Assembly (NCBI GenBank): GCA_964540515.1
Contig: CAZIMS010000010.1
Coordinates: 1-64,000, forward strand
DNA: 64,000 nucleotides
Source: JAOAGA01 sp964540515
Lineage (GTDB): Bacteria > CALINM01
Direction of reading: 5' to 3'
Part shown: positions 42,774-51,942 of the stretch, piece by piece
Layout: every line of letters starts with the position of its first letter
Numbering within the stretch: the first letter of the stretch is position 1
Position numbers and translations under genes: made by a program
The notes under the pieces: generated by a model
What the model saw: only the letters and a program-made list of their open reading frames with translations
What the model was told of the DNA's origin: nothing
Databases searched by the model: none

Positions 42774-45062
42774 CTATCTAATATCTATTATAGCACCACT
42801 ACTTCTTAATGTGTAAACCTTACCATTCATTAGTCTTACCTTGACGCTGGAGAGGCTAACTGCTTCAATATTCAACCCTTTATTTCTACCTTTTAACAAA
42901 ATTCTACCTACTGAGACATTAGGCGGTAGTTCATCGTCAAATCTACCGTATATCTTAAAGATACCACCCTTTTGATCAAAATTTACTTTATAAATATCGT
43001 TATCACTTCTTTTTAAATCTTCTTCTAAAAACTTAGTGGCCTCTACAAAGGCCCCATTAAAAGTCCCTGAAATCTCAAACTCAACTATGTCATCTACACC
43101 AAAAATAATTAAGTCAACTCCAAACTCCTCACCTACTGCTGCTGATTCAGGACCAATTGCTATGGCGTAAGCATTCTCACCACTAATCTGTCCTTCTACC
43201 TTACCTGTTATTGTTTCTCTTCTCTGACTTGCCTCATCAATTTCCTGACTTTCTATAACAGATCTCAACATAGGTTTTGCAGAAAGTCTATCCTCTGTAC
43301 CAGACCAGATATTGGTTAGGTCAGCCGTAGGATATATCACCCCTTTTGTAATTCTCGGAGTTATAGATACAAATATATCAGCCTGATCTATTTTATTAGT
43401 GTAGCTTGTAAATAGTGAACCTATTATTGGTATATCGCTCAAGAAGGCTATACCTGACCTTGCCCTTTCCAATCTATTCTGAATTAACCCACCTAAAACT
43501 GTGGTCTCTCCATCTCTCACCCTTAAAGTAGTCTTTGCGTTTCTTGTGCCTATCCTATAGACTGTTGTTCCATTTAGTGTTTTTGACTCACTTACAATGT
43601 TACTAACTTCTGCCTCTATCTTTAACTCAACCTCATCATTTGAGAGTATCTTTGGCTCTACATTAAACTTAACACCTACATCAACATATTGAACATTCTC
43701 TGACCTCTGGTCAGCGCCGCTAACAGTAACAGTTATAACAGGCACTCTGTCACCCACGAGAACTTGAGATTTGCCACCGTCAAGAGTTTTTATCTGAGGG
43801 TTTGCCAAAGTCTTAGTTACACCGTTCTGCTTAAGAAAATTTATAGTAATATAGGGCAACGTAAATAGTATGTTTCTATTTATCTTTGCTATCTCAAGGT
43901 CTCTTATAGTAAGAAGGGTATCGCCAGTTCTTACGGAAACATTAGAGTTTTCTACTATCGAACTTGGATTTCTCCCTTTTCCAAAGCCTGCTCCTATTGA
44001 GTAGGGGTTGAAATCCACTCCTAATCTCTCCAAATCATTTCTATTAACCTCAACAAACTCTAGATCAAGCAACACTTCAGCTTTAGCCATGTCGTTTGCT
44101 TGAATAATTTTCTCAGCAAGCTCAAGACTATCTAAGTCTGCCCTAACTATTATAGAGTTTGTGTCCTCATTAACAAAAATCTGCCTTGCTTCTATCAAAT
44201 TTCTCAATGTATTTATCACCTTCTTTGCATCGGCATACTTCAAAAAGAAGGTTCTAATATAATATTCTTCATACTCTTTTCTCTTTTGTTTGTTGTCAGG
44301 ATAGACAATGGCATTTTTTTGATTTATCACCTTTAAAGCCAATTTGTTTGTAAAAAGTAATAGCTCCAAGGCTTGCACAAAGGATGCCTCTTCAATAAAT
44401 ATTGTAACTTTATTATCTCTTATCTGTTCATCAAAAAGAAAGTTTACGCCTGATAGTTTAGAAAGTATCTCAAAGACGTCTTTAATAGGAGCGTCTTTAA
44501 ATTTTAGCGTAACTGGCTTGGCTGATTTAATACTAAGTTCATACTCAAGAGGGCTTTTTATACTCTCTTTTAATAACTTATCGGCAAGATTTTTCGCCTC
44601 TATAAGCTCTGTATTTAGTGAATAGGCCCTTCTTGCTTCATCTATGGCTTCTTTTATCTTGTTTGAAGCATAAAATGTCTTTGCCTTTTCTAAACTTAAA
44701 AGGGCTTCTTTTTTTATATTAATCTCCTGCAAAAATTCAAAGGCTCTCTTAAAAGTGGGGTCCAATACAAGAACCAGATTAAACTCTTTCTCTGCCTCGT
44801 CAAGATTGCCCTCAGCTATAAGTTTCTTACCTTTATCAAAGTGCATGCGCGCAGAAGCCTCTTTTGCTCTTGTAAGTTTTATAACATACTCAATATCACC
44901 AGGACTTTCCTGCAAAGCCTTATTGTAATATGTTATGGCTTCGTCATATTTACCTTGATTCATAAGGGTTTCTGCTGTTCTATAGGCCCTGTAGGATGAA
45001 CAAGAAAAAATTATGAAAACAAAGACAAATAAAAATAAAAACTTAATCTTTTTTCTCATCAT
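42774..45062 (-). CDS. Secretin lipoprotein (GspD/PilQ-like) with TPR start and cohesin-like end
   Basis: A 762-residue outer-membrane channel protein. A lipobox (FIIFSC, Cys21) and about three TPR-like repeats (25-165, GKYDEAITYYNKALQESPGD) precede secretin N-domains (about 190-340). The secretin core (about 360-590) has TLANPQIKTLDGGKSQVLVGDRVP and VLGGLIQNRLERARSGI with LSDIPIIGSLF. Residues about 613-762 form an extra beta domain resembling a cohesin-type fold, ending SSGAIIDIR. It would form the gated ring through which the machine's product leaves. It overlaps the PilP-like gene by 20 bases. Confidence 0.9.
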   Translation of the reverse strand: MMRKKIKFLFLFVFVFIIFSCSSYRAYRTAETLMNQGKYDEAITYYNKALQESPGDIEYVIKLTRAKEASARMHFDKGKKLIAEGNLDEAEKEFNLVLVLDPTFKRAFEFLQEINIKKEALLSLEKAKTFYASNKIKEAIDEARRAYSLNTELIEAKNLADKLLKESIKSPLEYELSIKSAKPVTLKFKDAPIKDVFEILSKLSGVNFLFDEQIRDNKVTIFIEEASFVQALELLLFTNKLALKVINQKNAIVYPDNKQKRKEYEEYYIRTFFLKYADAKKVINTLRNLIEARQIFVNEDTNSIIVRADLDSLELAEKIIQANDMAKAEVLLDLEFVEVNRNDLERLGVDFNPYSIGAGFGKGRNPSSIVENSNVSVRTGDTLLTIRDLEIAKINRNILFTLPYITINFLKQNGVTKTLANPQIKTLDGGKSQVLVGDRVPVITVTVSGADQRSENVQYVDVGVKFNVEPKILSNDEVELKIEAEVSNIVSESKTLNGTTVYRIGTRNAKTTLRVRDGETTVLGGLIQNRLERARSGIAFLSDIPIIGSLFTSYTNKIDQADIFVSITPRITKGVIYPTADLTNIWSGTEDRLSAKPMLRSVIESQEIDEASQRRETITGKVEGQISGENAYAIAIGPESAAVGEEFGVDLIIFGVDDIVEFEISGTFNGAFVEATKFLEEDLKRSDNDIYKVNFDQKGGIFKIYGRFDDELPPNVSVGRILLKGRNKGLNIEAVSLSSVKVRLMNGKVYTLRSSGAIIDIR

Positions 45063-45615
45063 GTCCCTCTTTTTCTAATCTAAATATTCTTTTATCACCT
45101 TTTGCATCACTAAGTATGACCTCGGTCTTACTAATTCTTTCAATTACATAGTCGGTATCAAAAACCCTATCCATCTTTTTAAACGATTTTATATCATTCC
45201 CCTTCTTAAGAAAAGCAAACCTTTTTTCCTTTTTATCCATAATACCTAACAAAACAATATCATTCAACTTGTCTATCTTTATTTCCTGTTTTTTTTCTTC
45301 AACTATTTCTGGCTCCGTTGGCAAAAGGGGCAATGGTGGTGCAGGGATTGGTTCTGGTTTTTTTTCTTTCTGAACTTTCTGAGATGCACTCGTATCCTTT
45401 ATCAAATCAGCAAAAATATCTCTTATAAATTTATATCCAGAAATTTCAGGATATTTAACAGTCTTTTCTTGGGTAACTTTATTATCAATATTTGTGGTTT
45501 TGTCATCAACAGGAACAGCAAGCTTAATCTCCTTCTCCCCTGTGAAAAACACTCTATATAGGATAAGTACTGCCCACAACAGGACTAAAGTTATTGCTAT
45601 ATTTTTTTTTGTCAT
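45043..45615 (-). CDS. GspC/PilP-like periplasmic linker protein
   Basis: A 190-residue protein with one N-terminal membrane helix (7-24), a Lys/Glu and Pro-rich linker (PEPIPAPPLPLLPTEPEIVE) and a small C-terminal beta domain (about 115-180, LLGIMDKKEKRFAFLKKG, VIERISKTEVIL). This is the layout of GspC or PilP, which tie the inner-membrane platform to the secretin N-domains. The call rests on layout and position between the secretin and PilO-like genes more than on sequence motifs. Confidence 0.7.
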   Translation of the reverse strand: MTKKNIAITLVLLWAVLILYRVFFTGEKEIKLAVPVDDKTTNIDNKVTQEKTVKYPEISGYKFIRDIFADLIKDTSASQKVQKEKKPEPIPAPPLPLLPTEPEIVEEKKQEIKIDKLNDIVLLGIMDKKEKRFAFLKKGNDIKSFKKMDRVFDTDYVIERISKTEVILSDAKGDKRIFRLEKEGHDEKKD

Positions 45616-45616
45616 A

Positions 45617-46117
45617 TTAATTTATGCCCTTCAGAAAGGTAATAATAGTAATAGCCCCACTAAGTATATCATTACCTTTCTGAATTTTAAGACTATCAAT
45701 TATTATAAAATGAGAGCCACTTTCCAGCTCATACAAAAACTTTTTTATGCTCTCATACTTACCCTCAACAGTAATATTCAAAGCAAGCTTAGTAACGTTT
45801 AACTCCTTTCTCTCTTCAAAGTTGTAACTTATGGTCTTTATATCTACATTGCCCATAAAGGATTTTTCGAAGATATAATTAATTATTTTAGTAAAGTCCT
45901 CTTTTGCCCTTAATCTTTTTTCGTAATCACCTATCTTATCTTTTATCTCGTAAATGTCTTGAAAGGAAAGAAGTCTCTCCTTAGCCTTCTTATCTCTTAG
46001 CATCTTATAATCAGAAAGAGATTTTGAGAGTACCTCATCCTTGTGGGGGATATAAAAAAACCATAGCATGATATTAGCAATTATAAGAAAAAAAAACAAA
46101 ATTAATAACTTTTTCAA
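45617..46117 (-). CDS. PilO/GspM-like inner-membrane assembly protein
   Basis: A 166-residue protein with one N-terminal membrane helix (3-20), a coiled-coil stretch (about 35-75) and a ferredoxin-like beta-alpha domain with ITVEGKYESIKKFLYELE. That segment is the usual PilO/GspM mark. It forms the inner-membrane platform with the PilN-like partner, whose stop it overlaps by 4 bases (ATGA). Confidence 0.75.
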   Translation of the reverse strand: MKKLLILFFFLIIANIMLWFFYIPHKDEVLSKSLSDYKMLRDKKAKERLLSFQDIYEIKDKIGDYEKRLRAKEDFTKIINYIFEKSFMGNVDIKTISYNFEERKELNVTKLALNITVEGKYESIKKFLYELESGSHFIIIDSLKIQKGNDILSGAITIITFLKGIN

Positions 46118-46668
46118 TATAAGTCTCCTCTTATCTCAAAATCATTAACAAGTATCTTTTTTTCACCAAAGCGCTGAAAAGTCTGCTTTGTTATCTCTGC
46201 TTTCTTAATATAATTTATACCCTGTAGCCTCTTTGAGAAAGCTACAGCGCTCTCAGGATTTAGGCTTTCACCAACTAAGATAAAGTTTTTTCTAACAATG
46301 TCAATGTCTAAGCTCTTTAATACGGTCGCACTAACCATAATACTTTCTAAGTCCGTTAGAAAAAGCGTCACAAAAAACCTTTTTTCATAAATATCTTTAT
46401 AAAATCTAACCTTCTCATTAAGGACCTTTATTTCTTCATCAGATATGAATCTTCTTCTCTCCTTAATATTTTTTTCTATCATCTCTTCTATGGAAGTTTT
46501 TTCAATTTTTATCCTTTCTATCTCAGAAGAGATACTACCTACCCTATTAATGCCTAATATAAAAATTATTGCTAAAAAAATTACAGATATACCGTAAGCA
46601 ACTCTTAAAGCATAAATTTGTTTTCTCTTGACCTTATTGGCTGAAGAAAAATTTATGCTATATTTCAT
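46114..46668 (-). CDS. PilN/GspL C-terminal-like inner-membrane assembly protein
   Basis: About 184 residues from the ATG at 46668, which overlaps the stop of the PilM-like gene as ATGA; the open frame reaches 46692 but that start overlaps needlessly. It begins MKYSINFSSANKVKRK, then has a membrane helix (about 22-42), a coiled coil and a C-terminal domain with FSKRLQGINYIKKAEI, as in PilN. It pairs with the PilO-like protein. Confidence 0.75.
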   Translation of the reverse strand: MKYSINFSSANKVKRKQIYALRVAYGISVIFLAIIFILGINRVGSISSEIERIKIEKTSIEEMIEKNIKERRRFISDEEIKVLNEKVRFYKDIYEKRFFVTLFLTDLESIMVSATVLKSLDIDIVRKNFILVGESLNPESAVAFSKRLQGINYIKKAEITKQTFQRFGEKKILVNDFEIRGDLY

Positions 46669-47525
46669 GATTCCAGTACCCCAAAACCACAAATAAAGGA
46701 GGAGGTTTTCTTTTCAGAAGTTTTGTTGACGATCTTATCTTTTATATCAAGGACTCTAATTTTTTCGTTAAAATAGCTTTCTATCCCAATTCTCTCTAAC
46801 TCATCAAAAATTACCATCTCCTCGGGCTCAAAATCACCAAACCTCTCCCTTACATTTGCCAACATGCTCATTGTCTCAAAATCTATTCTTGATAACTCCA
46901 AAGCCCTATCTACCTCTCTAATAGAAATTGGCATATTCTCCTTAATGATAATTTGAGAGAAATATTTTTCCCTTAACCAATAGACAATCCCATTTTTTGG
47001 AAGAGATTTCTCAAAGACGTTCATAAAAGAGAGGGTTGGGGTTGTTATTATTGCAGGTTCTATACCTTTTTCATTTAAAATAACTTCTATAGACTTTAAA
47101 AATCCCTTAAATGTGGCAACCACCAAGAGCTTTGTCATCTCTTTCTCTTTTTTCAAAGATTGTATTCTTATCTCAACATAATCTTTAGGTATAGGCATTA
47201 TTTTTTGTATCTTCCACATTACAAACTCTAAAGCCTCATTCTCGTTTTTAGGATAGGCTTCCACCTCAATAAAGTGATACCAAGAGAGGGCATGGGGTAA
47301 GATAACATTACAATTTTTTAGCTTACAATGAGATTTCTCATTTAACTCTTCTATAGACTCCTTTAATACTCCATAGTTAAGCAATACATCATTTTCTGTT
47401 CTTTCATAAATTTTACTATCCTTTATTTTTACCTTATGTACATCCGAGATAGTATATAACCCCTTCTTAGCCTCTAAACATAAATGTAATAAATGCTCAC
47501 TATCAATCATCATAATGCTATTCAT
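46665..47525 (-). CDS. PilM/GspL N-terminal-like actin-fold platform protein
   Basis: A 286-residue cytoplasmic protein whose order in the run and start (MIDSEHLLHLCLEAKKGLY) fit the actin-like PilM/GspL cytoplasmic domain. NCNVILPHALSWYHFIEV, EALEFVMWKIQKIMPIP and KLLVVATFKGFLKSIEVIL correspond to PilM segments. It would link the ATPase to the inner-membrane proteins. It lies 3 bases after the ATPase gene. Confidence 0.72.
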   Translation of the reverse strand: MNSIMMIDSEHLLHLCLEAKKGLYTISDVHKVKIKDSKIYERTENDVLLNYGVLKESIEELNEKSHCKLKNCNVILPHALSWYHFIEVEAYPKNENEALEFVMWKIQKIMPIPKDYVEIRIQSLKKEKEMTKLLVVATFKGFLKSIEVILNEKGIEPAIITTPTLSFMNVFEKSLPKNGIVYWLREKYFSQIIIKENMPISIREVDRALELSRIDFETMSMLANVRERFGDFEPEEMVIFDELERIGIESYFNEKIRVLDIKDKIVNKTSEKKTSSFICGFGVLES

Positions 47526-47528
47526 AAC

Positions 47529-49235
47529 TTATTCCACAAAGGTTACCCTGTTTATCTCTTTCATAGTTGTAACTCCTTCAAAGACCTTTTTTAAAGCTGC
47601 TTCTCTTAAAAAGACAGTCCCTAATTCTTTAGCTTTTTTCTTCAAAACTTGAATAGGGGCCTTCTCGATTATAAGCTCCTTTATCTCATCATTCAATACT
47701 AAAACCTCTCCAATGGCAATTCTACCTTTATACCCTGTATAGGAACACTCAGAGCAACCATAACCCTCATAAAAAACATAATCTTTATATCTATCCTCAT
47801 TCAGTCCTGAAAGTTTAAGAAAATCTGGAACATAGTTAACAGGTTTTTTACAGTTATGACAAAGTTCTCTTATAAGTCTCTGAGCCAAGACACAGTTTAG
47901 AGAGGATACAAAGTTATAAGGAGATATTCCCATATTGAGAAATCTTGCTATAACGTCGAAAATATTGTTGGCGTGGACTGTTGTAAAGACTAAATGACCA
48001 GTAAGAGCAGACTGAATGGCAATCTGTGCAGTCTCTAAATCCCTAATCTCTCCAACCATAATCTTGTCAGGGTCATGTCTTAATATTGACCTCAAACCCC
48101 TTGCAAAGGTTAAACCCTTTTTCTCATTAACAGGTATCTGAACGACTCCCTTGAGCTGATATTCAACAGGATCTTCAATAGTTACTATCTTATCCTCTCC
48201 AGAGTTTATCTCACTAATGGCTGCATAAAGAGTTGTTGTCTTACCAGAACCAGTGGGGCCCGTAACAAGTATCATTCCATAGGGCTCTCTAATCTTTTTT
48301 CTTAGGGCTTCTACAACTTGATTATCAAATCCTAAATAATCAAGTCGCAAATTTTTCAGATCAATCATAATACTCTCTTTATCAAGCACCCTTATTACCG
48401 CATCTTCTCCAAAAATCGTAGGTAATATAGATACCCTGAAATCAACGTACTTTGCCTTAATCTTAAGTTTGAATCTTCCGTCCTGAGGTATTCTCTGTTC
48501 GGATATATCAAGGTCAGACATAACCTTTATTCTTGATATAATATTACTTTGATATTTCAGATCAATAGGACCTAAGACCTTCTGAAGGATACCATCAATC
48601 CTAAAACGGACATAAACACCCTCTTGAGAAGATTCTATATGTATATCGCTGGCTCTCTTGTGCAAGGCATCGTATATAGCCGTATCGATGAGTTTAACTA
48701 CTGGACTTGTATCTTCCGTGAGCTTTTCTAAGGAAAGTACTTCTTCTCCCTGATCTGTCTCTTTTACCAATAAAACCTTAAAGTCTTCCGTTACATCTTC
48801 AAGAATCTTTGATGAGCTCTCAATCTTAGCTAAGGTCTTATCAATCTTGCTTTTTGGTGATACGATTATCTCAATAGGTTTACCTAAAATCAGGTTAAGC
48901 TCATCAATAGTCAAAACCTTAATTGGGTCAGAAAAGGCAAAATAATATTTTCCATTTTCTTCTTTTAGAAAGATTATCTGATACTTTCGCATTAAATCTA
49001 TTGATACACCTGAAGGAAGTTTTTCCGGTAGGGTGTAGCGAGAGAGGTCATCATATGGCAATCTAAGCTGTTCCGCCAGTGACTTATACAAATCTTCTTC
49101 TGTTATAAAACCAAGGTTAATTAATATTGTACCTAACTTCTCTTTACTTTTTTTAGCCTCATCGAGTCCTCTCTTTATTTGTTCTTCCGTTAATAAACCC
49201 TTTTCTAAGAGAATCTCGCCTATCTTTTTTCTCAA
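47529..49235 (-). CDS. gspE: GspE/PilB-family assembly ATPase
   Basis: A 568-residue hexameric motor. An N-terminal MshEN domain (1-60, GEILLEKGLLTEEQI and LGTILINLGFITEEDLY) is the c-di-GMP-binding fold in some relatives. The core has Walker A GPTGSGKTT at 326-334, Asp box TIEDPVEY, Walker B VGEIRDLETAQ and a His box. A zinc site is formed by Cys459, Cys462, Cys494 and Cys497. It powers pseudopilus extension. A diguanylate cyclase is encoded 12 kb away, but no link is shown. Confidence 0.94.
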   Translation of the reverse strand: MRKKIGEILLEKGLLTEEQIKRGLDEAKKSKEKLGTILINLGFITEEDLYKSLAEQLRLPYDDLSRYTLPEKLPSGVSIDLMRKYQIIFLKEENGKYYFAFSDPIKVLTIDELNLILGKPIEIIVSPKSKIDKTLAKIESSSKILEDVTEDFKVLLVKETDQGEEVLSLEKLTEDTSPVVKLIDTAIYDALHKRASDIHIESSQEGVYVRFRIDGILQKVLGPIDLKYQSNIISRIKVMSDLDISEQRIPQDGRFKLKIKAKYVDFRVSILPTIFGEDAVIRVLDKESIMIDLKNLRLDYLGFDNQVVEALRKKIREPYGMILVTGPTGSGKTTTLYAAISEINSGEDKIVTIEDPVEYQLKGVVQIPVNEKKGLTFARGLRSILRHDPDKIMVGEIRDLETAQIAIQSALTGHLVFTTVHANNIFDVIARFLNMGISPYNFVSSLNCVLAQRLIRELCHNCKKPVNYVPDFLKLSGLNEDRYKDYVFYEGYGCSECSYTGYKGRIAIGEVLVLNDEIKELIIEKAPIQVLKKKAKELGTVFLREAALKKVFEGVTTMKEINRVTFVE

Positions 49236-49237
49236 AA

Positions 49238-50440
49238 TTACCCTCCCACCGCTCCTGCAAGACTAAAAATTGGTAAATACATTGCTATAACAATCACTCC
49301 AACTATAAATCCCATAATTATCATAAGAGCTGGCTCAACAAGAGTAGTTATCATCGTTAAGGAATCTACTACAAGATTATCATAATACTCTGCTACCTCG
49401 TCAAGCATTTCCCAAAGAGAGCCTGTCCCTTCACCAGATTTTATTAGCCTAAGAGCGATAGAAGGAAAGAGGTTGGTATCCTCAAGGGCTAAAGAGAGGG
49501 AGTTACCTTCCTCCACAAGTTTGGTTGCCTTTTTTATCTTTTCAGAAAAACTGGTGTTAGTACCCACATTAGCAGTAATCTTTAAAGCACTAACTAAAGG
49601 AATGCCTCCCTTTATAATTGCAGAAAGAGTTCTCGCAAAGTTTGAAACAAGATAATTTCTATAGATATTTGAAACGAAAGGAGTTTTAAGCTTTAGATCA
49701 TCAAGAAAAAGTCTGCCCTTAAAGGTACTCTTGACTCTGCTTATGACAAAAATTAATAAGACGAGAGCTAAAACTAAAAAAGGTAGTATAACCTTAAAAA
49801 TATTTGTCACTTTTAAAAGAATAATTGTTGCTAAAGGCAATTCTACATTTGATTCTAAATAAATTTTACTAAAATTAGGTATTACATAGGTGAACAAAAA
49901 TATTACTGCCGCCACTATAATACATAAAACCATTATGGGGTAAACAGAGGCTGAGACAATCTTTCTACGCATCTCCTCCGTCTTTTTCATAAATACTTGA
50001 TATTCTTTAAGTCTTTCAACAAGATTACCACCCTTTTCTCCTGCCTTCACGTTTGAGATATAAAGAAGTGGAAAGTACTCAGGAAATTTTTCCATTGCTT
50101 CTGATAAAGAATATCCCTGGGCAATATCTCTCTTTATACTCTCCAAAACTCTGTAAAAACTCTTTTTTTGTGGCACCTTTTCTATAATAATCTCTAAAGC
50201 TTTGACGAGAGGCTGACCTGCTTTGAGTAAGATATAAAGCTCCTGATTAAATGTTAGGAAATCTCTTATATTGAATCTTCTTTTAGATATAGTAGATACT
50301 GTATAAACTTCTGTGATGTCAAGGAGGAGATATCCATCTTTTGATACAAGATACTTTATCTCTTCGAGAGAATCGGCAAAATATTTTATATAAAAAACTT
50401 TACCAGATTCATCAGCAACCTTACAGTTATAGTATGGCAT
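49238..50440 (-). CDS. gspF: GspF/PilC-family inner-membrane platform protein
   Basis: A 400-residue polytopic protein with the doubled GspF domain: FNQELYILLKAGQPLVKALEII near 65-86 and FARTLSAIIKGGIPLVSALKI near 265-285, each followed by membrane helices (about 168-190, 215-235 and 368-390). It begins MPYYNCKVADESGK, typical of the family. It lies 2 bases before the ATPase gene. It turns ATPase motion into pseudopilus assembly. Confidence 0.93.
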   Translation of the reverse strand: MPYYNCKVADESGKVFYIKYFADSLEEIKYLVSKDGYLLLDITEVYTVSTISKRRFNIRDFLTFNQELYILLKAGQPLVKALEIIIEKVPQKKSFYRVLESIKRDIAQGYSLSEAMEKFPEYFPLLYISNVKAGEKGGNLVERLKEYQVFMKKTEEMRRKIVSASVYPIMVLCIIVAAVIFLFTYVIPNFSKIYLESNVELPLATIILLKVTNIFKVILPFLVLALVLLIFVISRVKSTFKGRLFLDDLKLKTPFVSNIYRNYLVSNFARTLSAIIKGGIPLVSALKITANVGTNTSFSEKIKKATKLVEEGNSLSLALEDTNLFPSIALRLIKSGEGTGSLWEMLDEVAEYYDNLVVDSLTMITTLVEPALMIIMGFIVGVIVIAMYLPIFSLAGAVGG

Positions 50441-50442
50441 AT

Positions 50443-50823
50443 TTATTTATTATGACAGGAAAAACAGATTTTGTTTATATCCATCCTTAAAAGTCTTTTC
50501 TCAAAATCTTTATTGCCCTTAGGATGAACATTATGACAGGTATAAGCACAGGTAATCTTTCCTTCTTCATCAAGTGGTAGATTCTCCCTGTTTAACCTTG
50601 TCTTTACCCCAACTTTATGGGAAGGATGCACATCAGGATGACAAGATTCACAGACCCTGTTAGGTCCATCTTTAAGAGCTTTAGGATTATTTAAATCAAG
50701 ATGACAGTTGTTACAATTGTCTTTTGAAAGATGAAAGTTCTCAGCTAAGGAAAGGCCAACAAAACTATAAAAAAATAAGAAAACCAATAAAGATTTAAAC
50801 ACCTTATCCCTCTCACAAAACAA
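50443..50823 (-). CDS. Small periplasmic multiheme cytochrome c
   Basis: A 126-residue exported protein (signal peptide to about LSLA) with three CxxCH heme sites (CNNCH, CESCH, CFSCH) and one CAYTCH with three spacer residues. That gives up to four hemes in about 100 mature residues. HPDVHPSHK offers distal His ligands. It resembles small multiheme cytochromes of anaerobes that pass electrons across the periplasm. It lies 2 bases before gspF and is followed upstream by two further cytochrome genes. Confidence 0.88.
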   Translation of the reverse strand: MFCERDKVFKSLLVFLFFYSFVGLSLAENFHLSKDNCNNCHLDLNNPKALKDGPNRVCESCHPDVHPSHKVGVKTRLNRENLPLDEEGKITCAYTCHNVHPKGNKDFEKRLLRMDINKICFSCHNK

Positions 50824-50850
50824 ACCAGTATATTTTACAGAATATTAATC

Positions 50851-51939
50851 TTACTTTGCATAGACCTTAGGACTATGTTCTACATCATGACATTTAAGAT
50901 AACAACTACCTCTAAATATCCCCTCGGACTTAAACTCGATTTTATTTGTTGTTGTCTCTCTTTTCACATAATCAGGGTTAAACTCTATCAAAAATTTATT
51001 CTTTTCAGAGCCGTGTGGGCTGTGACAGGTGCTACAAGAGGTGCCTTTCCAGTTTCTTACCTTGACACCTTCTATATGTTCTCTGTGATAGGGGAAGCTT
51101 TCATTACCCAAGATGCTCTCTTTCCTATGACAGCTATAACATAAATCGTAGTTAGGAATAAGTGTCTCTTCTTTTTTTGTATAGGGTAATATAAGGATAT
51201 AATCATTGTTTGAGCCATGCACCCCTTCAACTCTTTTTCCACCCTTTGTATCACTACCATGACAACTACTACATTTAATCATAGTCTCATAGGTTATACC
51301 TTCTTTAAGACTCGGCAAATAATTGTTCTTTCCAACTGCCACAACAGGATGATATGAAGGGTTATTTGGATTAAACTCTCTTAGCTTATTTTTTTGATAA
51401 AAAGGCTTATTTGCGTCTGCTCCATGGCATTTAAAGCAGACTTCATACTCATAATAGGCCTTCTTGACAAACTTACCTTCTATATTAACACCACTAACCC
51501 CCCAGTGAGGAACCTCTGGAATAGAATCATGAGGACTATGGCAATCAAGACACTCGCTATGTCTTGGCAAATCAGGGTTAGTTACAGGATAAACTTCATT
51601 ATATTTATGTAAACCCTTCCTTTCTACAGGATGTCTATAGGGTTTATCAAAATCGGCGGCCACATTTTTTGCATTTTTTATATTAAGCCTCATCTTTTCT
51701 AACTTTTTAGATGCCCTATGCTTAGGACCGTGACAGGTATAACATTGGACTTCTTCTTCGCTACCTGAGTATCTAATACCTGCGTGACAGGTTTTACAGC
51801 CTCCGGGGTTATTTTCCGATAAAAGATGGGTACCCTTTTTCGTTTGTACTAAAAATTCAATCTCTTCTCTAGTTAAAGAATAGGCATTTATTGCAAAGCT
51901 TAAGATAAATAGACCTGTAAAAAAAATTTTTATCATCAT
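50851..51939 (-). CDS. Octaheme-type periplasmic or surface cytochrome c
   Basis: A 362-residue exported protein (signal peptide to about INAYS) with seven CxxCH sites (CKTCH, CYTCH, CLDCH, CFKCH, CSSCH, CYSCH, CSTCH) and one CYLKCH with three spacer residues. Up to eight hemes are thus expected. CHSPHDS and CHSPHGS pairs recall the doubled-CXXCH family. Not a nitrite or hydroxylamine reductase as far as I can see, since no lysine-ligated CxxCK site is present. A conduit role for electrons is likely; donor and acceptor are unknown. Confidence 0.88.
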   Translation of the reverse strand: MMIKIFFTGLFILSFAINAYSLTREEIEFLVQTKKGTHLLSENNPGGCKTCHAGIRYSGSEEEVQCYTCHGPKHRASKKLEKMRLNIKNAKNVAADFDKPYRHPVERKGLHKYNEVYPVTNPDLPRHSECLDCHSPHDSIPEVPHWGVSGVNIEGKFVKKAYYEYEVCFKCHGADANKPFYQKNKLREFNPNNPSYHPVVAVGKNNYLPSLKEGITYETMIKCSSCHGSDTKGGKRVEGVHGSNNDYILILPYTKKEETLIPNYDLCYSCHRKESILGNESFPYHREHIEGVKVRNWKGTSCSTCHSPHGSEKNKFLIEFNPDYVKRETTTNKIEFKSEGIFRGSCYLKCHDVEHSPKVYAK

Positions 51940-51942
51940 TCT

